Assembly (NCBI GenBank): GCA_002839375.1
Contig: PGXY01000011.1
Coordinates: forward strand, 124,001 to 188,000
Length of the DNA: 64,000 bases
Source: Spirochaetae bacterium HGW-Spirochaetae-1
GTDB lineage: Bacteria; Spirochaetota; UBA4802; UBA5550
Direction: 5' to 3'
Shown here: positions 44,979 to 54,353 of the stretch, one piece after another
How the letters are laid out: each line of letters begins with the position of its first letter
How positions within the stretch are numbered: position 1 is the first letter of the stretch
Made by a program: the position numbers and the translations under genes
The notes under the pieces: model-generated
Told to the model about the DNA's origin: nothing
Databases searched by the model: none
What the model saw: the letters and a program-made list of their open reading frames with translations, nothing else

Positions 44979-46067
44979 TTATTTAAGGTCTTCAATTGTA
45001 TCGATCATGATAATATGAGTCAGGCCCCATGTTTCCCGGTCTACGTAGTAGTCCGACACGGGTCCGAGGCTTGAGCCGCCATGAGCGGGCTTTCCGTCAA
45101 CCTTCGTGATGAGCATCATGTTTTTGCCGGCAGCGGTGTTGAAAATCTCACGGCCCGAGAACATGGCCCTGTATCCGTCGCAGGCCACGAAAAGAAACCA
45201 GGCGTCGGCTCCGCAGCCCGGAAAATTCTTTTTGAGCAGATCCCTCATCTCAAATCCCTGAGCATTTGATATCCCCTTGAATCCCTGCCCGTGTCCCGTT
45301 CGTACCCATCCGTTAATGGAAGCGGGCTTTACTCCGGCCGTTATCAGTTTCCTCATTTTTCTGTCATTGACGGTCATCACGGTATCGGAGCTGCACTTGA
45401 TCCCCTTTTTCAGCGCGGGCAGTCCGGTTCCGTCAACCGGAATATCCCGCAGGACTATCTTTATAACGTTGTCGAGATAGCGCGAGGTGTCAGGCTCGGC
45501 TGGACAGACAAGGCGCAGTCCCTGCACATTGCCTTTATGCATGTTCCAGGTGTAGGCCTTGCCTTTAGTCTCTTTCGAGGGACGGAGCTCTTTCCGGTGA
45601 AAGGCCAGTACGACGGGACGCGAATCATCCGCCATGGTGAGTTCTCCGTAGCTGAAATGTTTCTGTTTGCCGTCGGCTGCGATAAAGGTAACCACCATGT
45701 CAAGGGGGCGGTCAAAGGCCGCGGTTTTCGGTTTTTCCGGCGCCACGCCTTCCAGTATGTGCAGGACCGGAATCCCGGCATAGCGGTATGTTCCTTCAAA
45801 GGCGCCCGAGGGGGATACTTCCCTGGTGCGGAGGTAAACCGGGGCGAAGGCATTCAGGGCGCTGCTGTCGAAGGTATAGACTTTTTTGGTCAGCCCCGAG
45901 ACCTCAAGAGTGACTCCTGATGCCACGTCTGTTTTTACTGCCAGGGGTGTTGCGCCGGTTACGGCCATAATTTCCACATAATTTTTTTCACCGGCGAAAA
46001 CGAAAAACGCCGTCAGGCAGACAAGTGCAGTTATGATTGCGCTCAGTGCGATATGCTTTCTGTTCAT
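44979..46067 (-). CDS. Exported protein with two sulfite-oxidase-like (molybdopterin-binding-fold) domains
   Basis: 362 residues with a signal peptide (about 1-26). EGTYRYAGIPVLHILEG near residue 88 is the 'G-ipL-dlL' motif of the sulfite oxidase molybdopterin-binding fold, and a second, looser copy starts near residue 215 (NGWVRTGHGQGFKGISNAQG, FEMRDLLKKNFPG). I do not see the Mo-ligating cysteine in its usual context, so it may be a binding rather than a catalytic protein. It heads the ExbB-ExbD-ExbD-TonB operon (76-bp gap) and lies divergent from a molybdenum-storage-like gene, which suggests a link to molybdate or tungstate. That link is inference. Confidence 0.65.
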   Translation of the reverse strand: MNRKHIALSAIITALVCLTAFFVFAGEKNYVEIMAVTGATPLAVKTDVASGVTLEVSGLTKKVYTFDSSALNAFAPVYLRTREVSPSGAFEGTYRYAGIPVLHILEGVAPEKPKTAAFDRPLDMVVTFIAADGKQKHFSYGELTMADDSRPVVLAFHRKELRPSKETKGKAYTWNMHKGNVQGLRLVCPAEPDTSRYLDNVIKIVLRDIPVDGTGLPALKKGIKCSSDTVMTVNDRKMRKLITAGVKPASINGWVRTGHGQGFKGISNAQGFEMRDLLKKNFPGCGADAWFLFVACDGYRAMFSGREIFNTAAGKNMMLITKVDGKPAHGGSSLGPVSDYYVDRETWGLTHIIMIDTIEDLK

Positions 46068-46181
46068 GTATTGCAGTCCTTTTTTTGAAAAATGTCCGGG
46101 AGTTCGATGTCTGTACCGACTTTATTTTGCCTTCCCTGTGGTACATTCTGTAATAAGGGGAATTATTCGGTCAATAAAAAT

Positions 46182-46215
46182 TGTAGTAAAAAGTAATATA
46201 TAGTAAAATACTACA
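46182..46215. promoter_or_regulatory. Inverted-repeat candidate operator in the divergent TonB/Mo-storage intergenic region
   Basis: TGTAGTA (46182-46188) and TACTACA (46209-46215) are perfect inverted repeats 20 bp apart; a further TACTAC half-site lies near 46249. The 307-bp gap between the two divergent units has no other feature and is very AT-rich. A metal- or oxyanion-responsive regulator could act on both units from here. Confidence 0.4.
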
Positions 46216-46374
46216 TTAAAAATGAAAAAACATACAAATACTACTATGAATATAAAAATAGTACCTGCATTGAACCCGGAAACACTGTACAATAGAGCGC
46301 CTCTATTCATGGTAACAAATGATTGACTGTTTTTTCGGGATATGATAGATTCGTTACTGATAAGGAGAAAAACC

Positions 46375-46587
46375 ATGGCTGGAAAAATATTCTACCGGGA
46401 AAGAAGAAAAGTTGAACGGGGCGAGAAAAAGCCGCGATTCATGGTAGCGGCCGTGTATGACATGGACCTGAATGTCACGGCCGAGCATTTTAAGAAATCC
46501 GAGCTGGAGCAGATTGCGGCTGCAACAGGAGCTGAACTGATCCTCTTAACCTCGGAAGAGAAATCAAAAAAATACGGCGAAAAATAA
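46375..46587 (+). CDS. Small conserved-looking protein ahead of the Mo-storage-type gene
   Basis: 70 residues from ATG 46375, which has a strong AAGGAG site; the track-style upstream start at 46342 has none. The protein is basic at the N-terminus (KIFYRERRKVERGEKKPRFM), then VAAVYDMDLNVTAEHFKKSE and ELEQIAAATGAELILLTSEE. I recognise no family. It shares an operon with the kinase-fold gene (63-bp gap). Confidence 0.6.
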   Translation: MAGKIFYRERRKVERGEKKPRFMVAAVYDMDLNVTAEHFKKSELEQIAAATGAELILLTSEEKSKKYGEK

Positions 46588-46650
46588 GTGAACCGCTGTT
46601 TTTCTTGAAGGGAAACAGATGTATACAGGGAACATTTCCGGAGACGTTCA

Positions 46651-47487
46651 ATGGCATTGATACGCGAAAAAGACGGCAGGCGCCTGCACATTAAAAGCAA
46701 ACTCATGGGCGAAAGCCTGGTGAGTAAAACACTGCTCGATGACCTGAAGGTGGCTCCGCAGCAGCGCCTCTTTCCCGACGTCAATATCATGAAGGTGGGA
46801 GGGCAGTCCATCTCCGACCGGGGCGCGAAGGCTCTTCCCCAGGTCATGCGGGAGATCGGAAGTAACAGGGATCGCCATAAAATGCTGGTCACAACGGGCG
46901 GAGGAACCAGGAGCAGGCACATATATTCCATAGGCATGGAACTTGGCATGCCCACGGGTATGATGGGAAAATTCGGCAGCGCCATTTCCGAGCAGAACGC
47001 CCTTCTCGTGGCCACACTTCTTTCACAGTGGGGCGGCATAAAAATCGGTGCCGACCAGATACTGGAACTCTCGCTGTATTATGATCAGAAGGCCATACCC
47101 GTAATGGCCGCCATGCCGCCCTATGATCTCTTTTCCATTCCCTCAAAAAACGGGAGAATACCCAACCTGAGGACGGACTCGGGAACCGTCATACTGGCCG
47201 ATCTCATCGGCGCGAAGAGCTGCATATTTATTAAAGATGAGAAGGGGCTCTATACCGATGATCCGAAAAAGAATCCCGACGCGGTTTTCATACCCGAGAT
47301 CACGGTAGAAGAACTGATTGCAAGGGACCTCAATGATCTTATTGTAGAACGGACCTGCCTTACAATCCTCCAGGACAGTGAAGTGGTTGATTCAATACAA
47401 ATCATTAACGGCCTCGAAGAGGGAAACATCACCAGGGCCCTTGAGGGCGAGCATGTCGGGACCATAATACGTTCAAGTAAAAAGTGA
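46651..47487 (+). CDS. Molybdenum-storage-protein-like / amino-acid-kinase-fold protein
   Basis: 278 residues of the uridylate-kinase (amino acid kinase) fold. KVGGQSISDRG near 50 is the phosphate loop, and KMLVTTGGGTRSRHIYSIGM and the AKSCIFIKDEKGLYTDDPKK block near 190 are the features shared by UMP kinase and by molybdenum storage protein subunits MosA/MosB. The long insert around 155-165 (MAAMPPYDLFSIPSKNGR) is typical of the Mo-storage branch rather than of PyrH. It would form ATP-dependent polyoxomolybdate- or tungstate-storing hexamers. A terminator follows. Confidence 0.72.
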   Translation: MALIREKDGRRLHIKSKLMGESLVSKTLLDDLKVAPQQRLFPDVNIMKVGGQSISDRGAKALPQVMREIGSNRDRHKMLVTTGGGTRSRHIYSIGMELGMPTGMMGKFGSAISEQNALLVATLLSQWGGIKIGADQILELSLYYDQKAIPVMAAMPPYDLFSIPSKNGRIPNLRTDSGTVILADLIGAKSCIFIKDEKGLYTDDPKKNPDAVFIPEITVEELIARDLNDLIVERTCLTILQDSEVVDSIQIINGLEEGNITRALEGEHVGTIIRSSKK

Positions 47488-47514
47488 CGGACCGATTTCT
47501 CCCTCCGCAAAGAA

Positions 47515-47546
47515 AAACCCCGCTTATGAAAAGCGGGGTTTCGTTT
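47515..47546. terminator. Bidirectional intrinsic terminator
   Basis: AAACCCCGCTT (47515-47525) pairs with AAGCGGGGTTT (47531-47541) over a five-base loop; T-rich tracts flank both sides. It separates the convergent Mo-storage-type and cadherin-like genes. Confidence 0.88.
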
Positions 47547-47573
47547 TATCATGTTTTTTAAAAAAGACTGTAA

Positions 47574-50057
47574 TCAGATGCGTACTACCTTGACCGTATA
47601 GGTCCTGGTTGTAACACCGTCCTCGGCGGTCACCGTGATGTAGATGTAATTTGAGCCCCAACCGAAATCAATGTATTGCGACTCGCTGCCCGAAGCGACG
47701 GTTTGACCGTTTACCTTGATTGTGGCTCCTGGATGGGAAGCCGTAGGTGTAACGCGAGTGCCGCCAATCCATAGGGGGATCCAGTCGTCGTAATAAGTTG
47801 TTGTTGAAGAAAAGCCCGGACTAAGATCAACGTCACGAACATACAGGCCTGAGAGATAGGCGTTGTTGCTTTTTTGCCTGGTGACTGTTACGGTATATAT
47901 CCTGACTGTAACACCGTCCTGGGCGGTCACCGCAATGGTGATAGTGTTGGTTCCCGTGGCCAGGCTTATGGCCTGCGATGCTGAACCGGAAGCAACGGCG
48001 GTTCCGTTGACCTTTACCGTGGCTGTTCCATCTTCAACGCGGGGGGTAACGGTCATGGAGGTAATCGTGTTGGCAACGGTGGCGCTGTATGATGTGGTTC
48101 CCGCGGCAAAGGTCGGCGACAGGGTTCCCTGCGATATGGCCAGGCCCGACAGGTTCGCATTGCTGCTCGCCTTCCGTGTCACGGTTACCGTGTAGATTTT
48201 CGTGGTTGTTCCGTCCTGGGCCGTGACAACGATGCGGATCGTGTTGCCGCCCACGAGGAGGTTGCTTACTGTAACTGCCGTGCCCGAGGTGGCGGCCACG
48301 CCGTTTACATCTATCATGGCGTGGGATTCAGCCGTGGTGGGCGTGACGGTAAGTGATGTTATGGCATTGGCTACTTCAGCGGTATAGCTGAGCGTTCCTG
48401 AAGTGAAGGACGGTGTCAGAGTTCCCTGTGAAAGTGCGATTGCGCTGAGATCGGCGATATGGCTGCCCAGCCGTTTCACTGTAATGGTGTATGTGCAGGT
48501 CGTTTCATCCTCGGCCGTTACTACTACCGATATAAGGTTTGTGCCAACGTTGAGGCTGATGGGGGCCGATGCGGCGCCTGAGTTGACTGCAGTTCCATTG
48601 ACGGTTATGGTTGAGAATGGGCTGTCTATTGTGGGTGTAACCTGAATAGAAGTTATGTTGTTATCCACTTCCACGGAATAATCGAGTTTGTCGGCGTTAA
48701 AAGCGGGAAGCAGAGTGCCTGTCGATACGGTGAGTCCCGACAGGGTGACGGTGCTGTCGCCGATTCTTCGGGCGGAAATTGTATATGTTTTTTCAGTGCC
48801 GCTTTCGCTGTCATCAACTGCGATGGTTATGGTTGTATAAGAATCGGTATCAAGCGTGATGGGCTGGGAAGGATAGCCCGATTTCACCGCCGAGCCGTTT
48901 ACGGTAATATCCATGTCATTACCGGGAACTGACGGGGTTACCGTTATGGACGCGATGTTTCTCGGTACCAGTATGGAATATTCCAGTGTATCAGGCGAAA
49001 AGGCAGGTGTCAGCGTGCCGGCTGATGTGGAAAGGTGAGATAGCTCCGCGCCGCTTGCCGGTTCCATGCTGCCGATGAGGGAGCGGAAGTACCCAAGTAT
49101 GCCGATAAGACCGCCCATCATATCGTTGTCAACGTCAAGGACATTTTCGCCGTTCTCGTCTATGGTCTGATAGCCGTCAATATATGTAGCCAGGTCATCG
49201 TAGGTCAGCATGGTATAGTCTTCCCCGCTCAGGAGGGGCACTATCATGATGGAAAAACTTTCACCGGAATACTTCCGCAGTTCTTCAGAAAGGAGAGTGT
49301 ACCTTTGTACCATATCGTCAAGGGTTGACGGAATGACCTGGGAGCTTATATTGCCGTTCAGGGCCATCTGAAGGGTGTATATTGAGGATTCAAGGTCTGA
49401 TATGATGCCCTGGATGCTGTCGTCGGCGGCAAAGAACTTGGAAAGGTTGTAAGTCGTAAAACTGCCGATGGAATTCAGGGTGGTGATGATATTGTTTATA
49501 TTCTCAATCTGCTTGATAATATTGAGTAGACCATCCAGGTTCGACCGTATTTCAGTATTGTAGTCTACCAGCTCCTCCATGTCCATTACATTGCCGAAAA
49601 TGGCGGCAAAGTTATTGACATAGGTAATGAACTCTTCCATGGCCTGGTCCGCAGCACCGTCGCCGTTGAGGTCAAGGAAATTGAGGCTCTTTAGCGCAAT
49701 ATAAGTGTTCAAGTAATCGTGAATTTTAAGCAGATATCTGGATATGTCAAAAACCATAGTCCTGGTCAGGTCATTCTCTTCCATTTCATGGGTTGCCTGA
49801 TAGAAGATTTCAGAAATGGCAGTGCGCAGGGCCTGGTCGAGTTGATCTTCTATGACAGCGGGGTCATTGCTGGTGGGGTTCCCGGCTATGGTAGCCAGTT
49901 CCTCCAGGGATTTCTCTATCTGTTGCGTGGTCGTTGCTTCCCGTTCGGAGGCATTATTCACACTGTCACTGCCACAGTGAATATTCAGGGTGAAAATCAG
50001 CAGGACGAATATTACGGTGGATATGCCTTTTCGGCTCAACTTTAGAAGATGTTTCAT
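47574..50057 (-). CDS. Lipoprotein with five cadherin-like beta-sandwich repeats
   Basis: 827 residues from ATG 50057; a GTG five codons upstream is also in frame. The lipobox is LNIHC (about 28). The first 330 residues are helical, with an EF-like loop LDLNGDGAADQA. From residue about 345 five repeats of about 95 residues follow, each starting like LSGLAISQGTLSPTFAAGTT and ending YTVTVxR, which is the cadherin-like beta-sandwich family. The product is probably a stalk on the outer-membrane surface. Single gene; its convergent neighbour shares the terminator at 47515. Confidence 0.82.
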   Translation of the reverse strand: MKHLLKLSRKGISTVIFVLLIFTLNIHCGSDSVNNASEREATTTQQIEKSLEELATIAGNPTSNDPAVIEDQLDQALRTAISEIFYQATHEMEENDLTRTMVFDISRYLLKIHDYLNTYIALKSLNFLDLNGDGAADQAMEEFITYVNNFAAIFGNVMDMEELVDYNTEIRSNLDGLLNIIKQIENINNIITTLNSIGSFTTYNLSKFFAADDSIQGIISDLESSIYTLQMALNGNISSQVIPSTLDDMVQRYTLLSEELRKYSGESFSIMIVPLLSGEDYTMLTYDDLATYIDGYQTIDENGENVLDVDNDMMGGLIGILGYFRSLIGSMEPASGAELSHLSTSAGTLTPAFSPDTLEYSILVPRNIASITVTPSVPGNDMDITVNGSAVKSGYPSQPITLDTDSYTTITIAVDDSESGTEKTYTISARRIGDSTVTLSGLTVSTGTLLPAFNADKLDYSVEVDNNITSIQVTPTIDSPFSTITVNGTAVNSGAASAPISLNVGTNLISVVVTAEDETTCTYTITVKRLGSHIADLSAIALSQGTLTPSFTSGTLSYTAEVANAITSLTVTPTTAESHAMIDVNGVAATSGTAVTVSNLLVGGNTIRIVVTAQDGTTTKIYTVTVTRKASSNANLSGLAISQGTLSPTFAAGTTSYSATVANTITSMTVTPRVEDGTATVKVNGTAVASGSASQAISLATGTNTITIAVTAQDGVTVRIYTVTVTRQKSNNAYLSGLYVRDVDLSPGFSSTTTYYDDWIPLWIGGTRVTPTASHPGATIKVNGQTVASGSESQYIDFGWGSNYIYITVTAEDGVTTRTYTVKVVRI

Positions 50058-50379
50058 GTTATGTGTCCCCACTGGTATAAAGATAGATTACTACAAAAGT
50101 ACGTCCGGACGGAATTTTTGTCAAGTGGCTATTGACAAAAAGTGCTAAAAAGAGTATCTATATAGTAGGATTTTAGATACAAGAATGGACATCGGACTGG
50201 TTGGTGTATATAAAAAAAGCAAGTAAAATGGGAAAAATATAAAATGTGATAAAGTAATCTTATTTTGTATTTTTTTTAAACAAAATGTAATTTATGTATT
50301 TACAAAAAGAATGAAATTAAACAGTCTGATCAGCCGGTTATAAAAAAGCCTTTACAGGCGGTACCGGCAGCCTGAATAG
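50058..50379. other. AT-rich intergenic region between divergent lipoprotein genes
   Basis: About 320 bp of AT-rich DNA that must hold two divergent promoters. I see poly-T/poly-A tracts (for example TTTTGTATTTTTTTTAAAC near 50270) but no convincing conserved operator, repeat or small gene. Confidence 0.5.
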
Positions 50380-52170
50380 ATGTATCAGCTCATATGTGTT
50401 TTGCCTATGTTAATGAAAGTCACCTATAAGACAATGCTCTTCCTTGCCTGCGCCGTAATTCTTTCATGCGGGGTGAAGGACGAGGATATTCACCTCACGG
50501 GGAAAGTGAGCATTCCCGAAGAGGCCGGCGATCTCACCACGCCGCGCTTTGTTGCCGTGGCCCGTAGCGAGGATTTCAGCCGCATATTCACGGACCCCCT
50601 GAACAGCATACTCGAGGTCATCCAGCTTGAGGAAAATTCCGAGGATTTCAGCATAGATCTCTCCGATAAGGGGCTTGAAGACGGTTCCGGCGTAATGATC
50701 CTTGCCTACACCGACAGGGATTTTACCAACTCCGTCCCCTTTCCGCAGAAGGACGACTACCTGGGCATCTATGTGAAGGAATCGTCCCTGGATATGTTCT
50801 ACCAGCTCAGTAAGGGTGATAACTACGTGGAGATGGACCTGGACCGGCGTGTTTATGATTTTGACGCGAAAGTGACGGGAACCATAGCGGGCAATGAGAG
50901 CGGCGATGTGATTTTGGCCGCATACACCGGTGAACTCACGTCAATAAATTTCAGCGATCTCAACGCATCGAATATTATCGCCTATCAAGTGGAGAAGAAA
51001 ACCAGCGCGCCGCTATCCTACACGCTCTCCATACTTCCCTATGGCCATAATGTGCCCATAAGCGATGTCTTTGTCTGCGCCATCCTGGACCGGAACAAAA
51101 ACGGCGTTCCCGATGCGGGGGACCTCCTGGGATTCCATTCCGCCAATTCCTTCGGAACGCCCACGACAGTCACCGTAGATGAGGGAACGCTGGAAGGTAT
51201 CGATATAAGTTTCGCCGCCGAAATCGGTGAAAGCGTCCCTGAAGACAAGCCCGCCATGTCCATACAGGGCAGTTTCACACCTCCTGCCGAGTACACTGCC
51301 GGAACGGGTGCCGTGTATATATTCGTTTCAAAGGCCGATACGGGATCGGCGGTATTCAGCAATGTTTTTGACGGCCTCCAGTATTTTGAAAGGCTCCCTG
51401 CCGGCGTGAGCAGCTTCGATATAGACCTGGCGGACACTTCTCTTATACCCGGCGACGCCGTAACGGTCTTCGCCATCTGGGACAAGAACAATACGGGCGG
51501 TTTCGTGGAGCCCGGTGCCGGAGACAAGGTGGGTGTGTATCAGAATAAATCCGACTTTTCCATGGCTAAGACCCTGGCGGAAGGGGGGAACACTCTGTCG
51601 CTGTCGAGCGGCTGGTCATTCAACCTCGACCGCACCATCTATGACCACAACATGGGTATCTCCTTCAAAATTGAAGCCGGGGATCTGGAGAAATATGATG
51701 TCCAGGCTCAACCCGTGACGGTCTTTGCCGTGGCCCGGAGTGGTGTGGATGATGACTGGAGCTTTACAATCGCTGACTGGCCGGATCTTCTTCCCGATTA
51801 TGGAATCAACGACATGGACAAGATCCTGGGCATGGCTAATATTGTCGTGACGGATTTTTACAGATATTATACATTGAATTTTTTCTCCTTTATCAGCGAT
51901 TCGCTTGTAAAGGATTCGCTTAATCCCACCAGGGAGTTTGATCCCGTCGCCATGACCATGGACAGCATTTACATTTTTGCCGTGCTGGATTCCAACAACA
52001 ACGGTCTGCCCGATAACAACGAACGTCTGGGGTATTATTACAAGACGGTATGGCAGAATGTCAAGTATGTCTATTACCCCCAGTTTTACGGCATACCGGC
52101 TTATCCGCTCCTAAATGAAATAACCGAGCTTGATGACAAGGCCGTTCGCTTTTCCTCCGAGGAATACTGA
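50380..52170 (+). CDS. Three-domain lipoprotein of unknown function
   Basis: 596 residues in the open frame; ATG 50413 (MKVTYKTMLFLACAVILSCG) gives a cleaner lipoprotein signal, with lipobox LSCG, than ATG 50380. The mature protein is three similar units. Each has an immunoglobulin-like strand pattern ending in a calcium-loop-like stretch: DRNKNGVPDAGD, DKNNTGGFVEPGAGDK and DSNNNGLPDNNER. The repeated LxxGxN...LDRxxYD motif marks the unit borders. No family is recognised. The 86-bp gap ahead of the WbuC-like gene separates it from housekeeping genes. Confidence 0.7.
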   Translation: MYQLICVLPMLMKVTYKTMLFLACAVILSCGVKDEDIHLTGKVSIPEEAGDLTTPRFVAVARSEDFSRIFTDPLNSILEVIQLEENSEDFSIDLSDKGLEDGSGVMILAYTDRDFTNSVPFPQKDDYLGIYVKESSLDMFYQLSKGDNYVEMDLDRRVYDFDAKVTGTIAGNESGDVILAAYTGELTSINFSDLNASNIIAYQVEKKTSAPLSYTLSILPYGHNVPISDVFVCAILDRNKNGVPDAGDLLGFHSANSFGTPTTVTVDEGTLEGIDISFAAEIGESVPEDKPAMSIQGSFTPPAEYTAGTGAVYIFVSKADTGSAVFSNVFDGLQYFERLPAGVSSFDIDLADTSLIPGDAVTVFAIWDKNNTGGFVEPGAGDKVGVYQNKSDFSMAKTLAEGGNTLSLSSGWSFNLDRTIYDHNMGISFKIEAGDLEKYDVQAQPVTVFAVARSGVDDDWSFTIADWPDLLPDYGINDMDKILGMANIVVTDFYRYYTLNFFSFISDSLVKDSLNPTREFDPVAMTMDSIYIFAVLDSNNNGLPDNNERLGYYYKTVWQNVKYVYYPQFYGIPAYPLLNEITELDDKAVRFSSEEY

Positions 52171-52256
52171 TACAGTCGCAGCGCATTGCTTGAAATTCCA
52201 TCTCCTCTCCCAATATTGGATTGACATACACGCCGTTTCTGCTGCAAAATTATCCC

Positions 52257-52772
52257 ATGAAACAGGAACAGCCATACCGGATTGTAAGCCTTGAGGAACT
52301 CCGTGAGCTCTCGACACTGGCCGCTTCCCTGCCGCGTCTCAGGAAAAACCTGAACCTTCATAAGCCTGAAGACCGCGTGCAGCGCTTTTTCAATGCCCTG
52401 GAGCCCGGAACCTATGTGCGGCCCCACCGCCACCTGGACCCACCCAAAGTAGAAACATTTGTCATTATTTCGGGATCTTTCCTGACCGTCATTTTTGACG
52501 ATGATGGAAGTGTCACCGATGTATACCGAATCGATCGTGACGGCGGGGCTATTGCGATAGACATCCTTCCCGGGACCTGGCACAGCGTTGTCTGTGAACG
52601 CCCCGGCACGGTGTACTTCGAGGTGAAGGATGGTCCTTACGTCGCTCTTACCGATAAGGATTTTGCCCCCTGGGCCCCGGCAGAAGGAAGCGACGGAGCG
52701 CCGTCATATCTGGCCCGCCTGGAGCGTGAAGCCTTATTGTTTCTGGAGAGGGAAGGGCATGGCGGCGGATAA
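52257..52772 (+). CDS. WbuC-family cupin metalloprotein
   Basis: 171 residues from ATG 52257; an upstream TTG at 52221 is less likely. RVQRFFNALEPGTYVRPHRH and LDPPKVETFVIISG are the WbuC landmarks, with the cupin His ligands in PHRH and in PGTWHSV. It may be an enzyme or carrier linked to surface polysaccharide loci in other bacteria, but no such genes are here. The DUF72 gene starts 14 bp before it ends, so the two are co-translated. Confidence 0.8.
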   Translation: MKQEQPYRIVSLEELRELSTLAASLPRLRKNLNLHKPEDRVQRFFNALEPGTYVRPHRHLDPPKVETFVIISGSFLTVIFDDDGSVTDVYRIDRDGGAIAIDILPGTWHSVVCERPGTVYFEVKDGPYVALTDKDFAPWAPAEGSDGAPSYLARLEREALLFLEREGHGGG

Positions 52773-53625
52773 TCTCTACCTGGGAACCTGCAGTTGGAAG
52801 TATCCCTCGTGGCATGGCCTGGTCTATTCGGCGCCGGAGCCGGAAAACTACCTGGAGGAATACGCCCGGGTATACAATACCGTGGAGGTGGACCAGTGGT
52901 TCTGGTCCCTCTTCCCCGGCGCGAAAATAAAGCTGCCCGAAGAAAAAACCGTGCATGAGTACGCCGAATCGGTGCCGGAAGATTTCCGCTTTACCGTCAA
53001 GGTGCCCAACAGTATTACGCTGACGCACTACTATCAGCGTCACAAGGGGGAAGGGCTCGAGGAAAATCCCCAATTTCTTTCGCCTGAGCTTTTTGCCCGG
53101 TTCATGGAAACAATGGATCCCCTGAAAGGTAAAATAGGGGCGCTGATATTTCAGTTCGAGTATCTCAACAAGGCAAAAATGGCAGGGCTTCCGGCCTTCC
53201 TGGAAAAGATGGAACGGTTTTTCGACGCCGTTCCTCGCGATGTGGCCTGTCTCGTGGAAACAAGAAACCAGAATTATTTAAGGGACGAATATTTTTCATT
53301 CCTGAACCGCATGGACCTGGGCCATGTTTTTCTCCAGGGATATTACATGCCCGATATCACGGAAACCTACCTGTCATTCCAGGGCCTGATACGGAAAATG
53401 ACCATGCTGCGCCTCCATGGCTATGAGCGCGACGACATGGAAAAGAGGACCGGGAAAAAATGGGACCGTATCATTGAAAACCGCGATGATGATCTGAAAA
53501 ATATCGCCGCCATGGTGCGGGATCTCCTGGGCAGAAAGATAGTCACCTATCTCAATGTGAATAATCACTACGAGGGGTCGGCGCCCCTTACCATTAAAAA
53601 GCTCGAGGCACTGCTGGCCGGGTAG
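52759..53625 (+). CDS. DUF72 (YecE-like) protein
   Basis: 288 residues from ATG 52759, preceded by GAGAGGGAAGG. LGTCSWKYPSWHGLVYSA, then YNTVEVDQWFW and FRFTVKVPNSITLTHYY, are the DUF72 TIM-barrel features. RLHGYERDDMEKRTGKKWDR and FVNVNNHYEGSAP-like YLNVNNHYEGSAPLT close the barrel. The biochemical role of the family is unknown. It overlaps the WbuC-like gene. Confidence 0.85.
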   Translation: MAADNLYLGTCSWKYPSWHGLVYSAPEPENYLEEYARVYNTVEVDQWFWSLFPGAKIKLPEEKTVHEYAESVPEDFRFTVKVPNSITLTHYYQRHKGEGLEENPQFLSPELFARFMETMDPLKGKIGALIFQFEYLNKAKMAGLPAFLEKMERFFDAVPRDVACLVETRNQNYLRDEYFSFLNRMDLGHVFLQGYYMPDITETYLSFQGLIRKMTMLRLHGYERDDMEKRTGKKWDRIIENRDDDLKNIAAMVRDLLGRKIVTYLNVNNHYEGSAPLTIKKLEALLAG

Positions 53626-53654
53626 ACTGCAGTTTCATGCTGCAGTCAATAATT

Positions 53655-54197
53655 TCACCGGCAGGTCTGATCGACCACGATGAGCTTGTCGGTATTGAAT
53701 CCCTTTTCCCGGGCTGACCGGACCAGCATCTCATAAGTTTCCTTTCCCATGGTCCGCTCCCGGCCCAGAATCCAGAGATATTTCCGCGAGGGAAGGCCCA
53801 CTAGGGCGTAGTTGTAATCCCTGGTGTCCAGGTCGATTATCCAGTAATCACTTGAAAAGGGACGGAAAAAGGAAACCTTCAGTTTTCCCGGTTCTGCCGG
53901 ATCGGGCGTCCAGGCCCTGCCGCGGGCCGTTTTCGGCGTGCTCCTATCATCCTCCCTGATGCCTCTATTAAGTACTGTTATGACGCTATTATCGATTGAG
54001 TAGGTAGCCGTTATACAAACGAGACCCTTCTCGAAGGAGTTAGGAAGCCTGGCTATTTCATACCAGGTGCCCAGGTATCTCTCCAGGTTCACGTTTTTCT
54101 CCACTGAGAGCGGCGGGACCGGTTCAGGGGATACACAGGCGATGCTGCAGGCGTTTATCATAACAATGGCAAAAAATAGAAGGGGGTGTTTTCTCAT
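53655..54197 (-). CDS. blc: Outer-membrane lipocalin, Blc-like
   Basis: 180 residues with a lipobox SIACVS near residue 21. GTWYEIARLPNSFEKG is the first lipocalin motif; YWIIDLDTRDYNYALVGLPS and YLWILGRERTM are the second and third. Blc lipocalins bind fatty acids or lysophospholipids at the outer membrane, often under envelope stress. Single gene, convergent with DUF72. Confidence 0.9.
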   Translation of the reverse strand: MRKHPLLFFAIVMINACSIACVSPEPVPPLSVEKNVNLERYLGTWYEIARLPNSFEKGLVCITATYSIDNSVITVLNRGIREDDRSTPKTARGRAWTPDPAEPGKLKVSFFRPFSSDYWIIDLDTRDYNYALVGLPSRKYLWILGRERTMGKETYEMLVRSAREKGFNTDKLIVVDQTCR

Positions 54198-54300
54198 ATT
54201 ATTCCTCCGCTAGAGAGCGTTTCAGCACTGTGGAATATTATAGAGGGGATATCTTCGGTTGTCAATAAAGGAAGCTCTGTATTTATATGTAGCCTGAAAT

Positions 54301-54330
54301 AAAAAAGGGGTGACCCTTTCGGGACACCCC
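54301..54330 (-). terminator. Intrinsic terminator
   Basis: GGGGTG (54307-54312) and CACCCC (54325-54330) form the stem with an inner CCC/GGG; on the minus strand a T run (54306-54301) follows. It ends the minus-strand lipoprotein gene that stops at 54354 and is nearly the same hairpin as at 11287. Confidence 0.8.
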
Positions 54331-54353
54331 CTGTTGTTCAGTTACTCTTCATG

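Noticed and set aside
46651..47487. UMP kinase (PyrH)
   Set aside because: The fold is the same, but the insert with PPYDLFSIPSKNGR and the operon context fit the Mo-storage branch better; not excluded.
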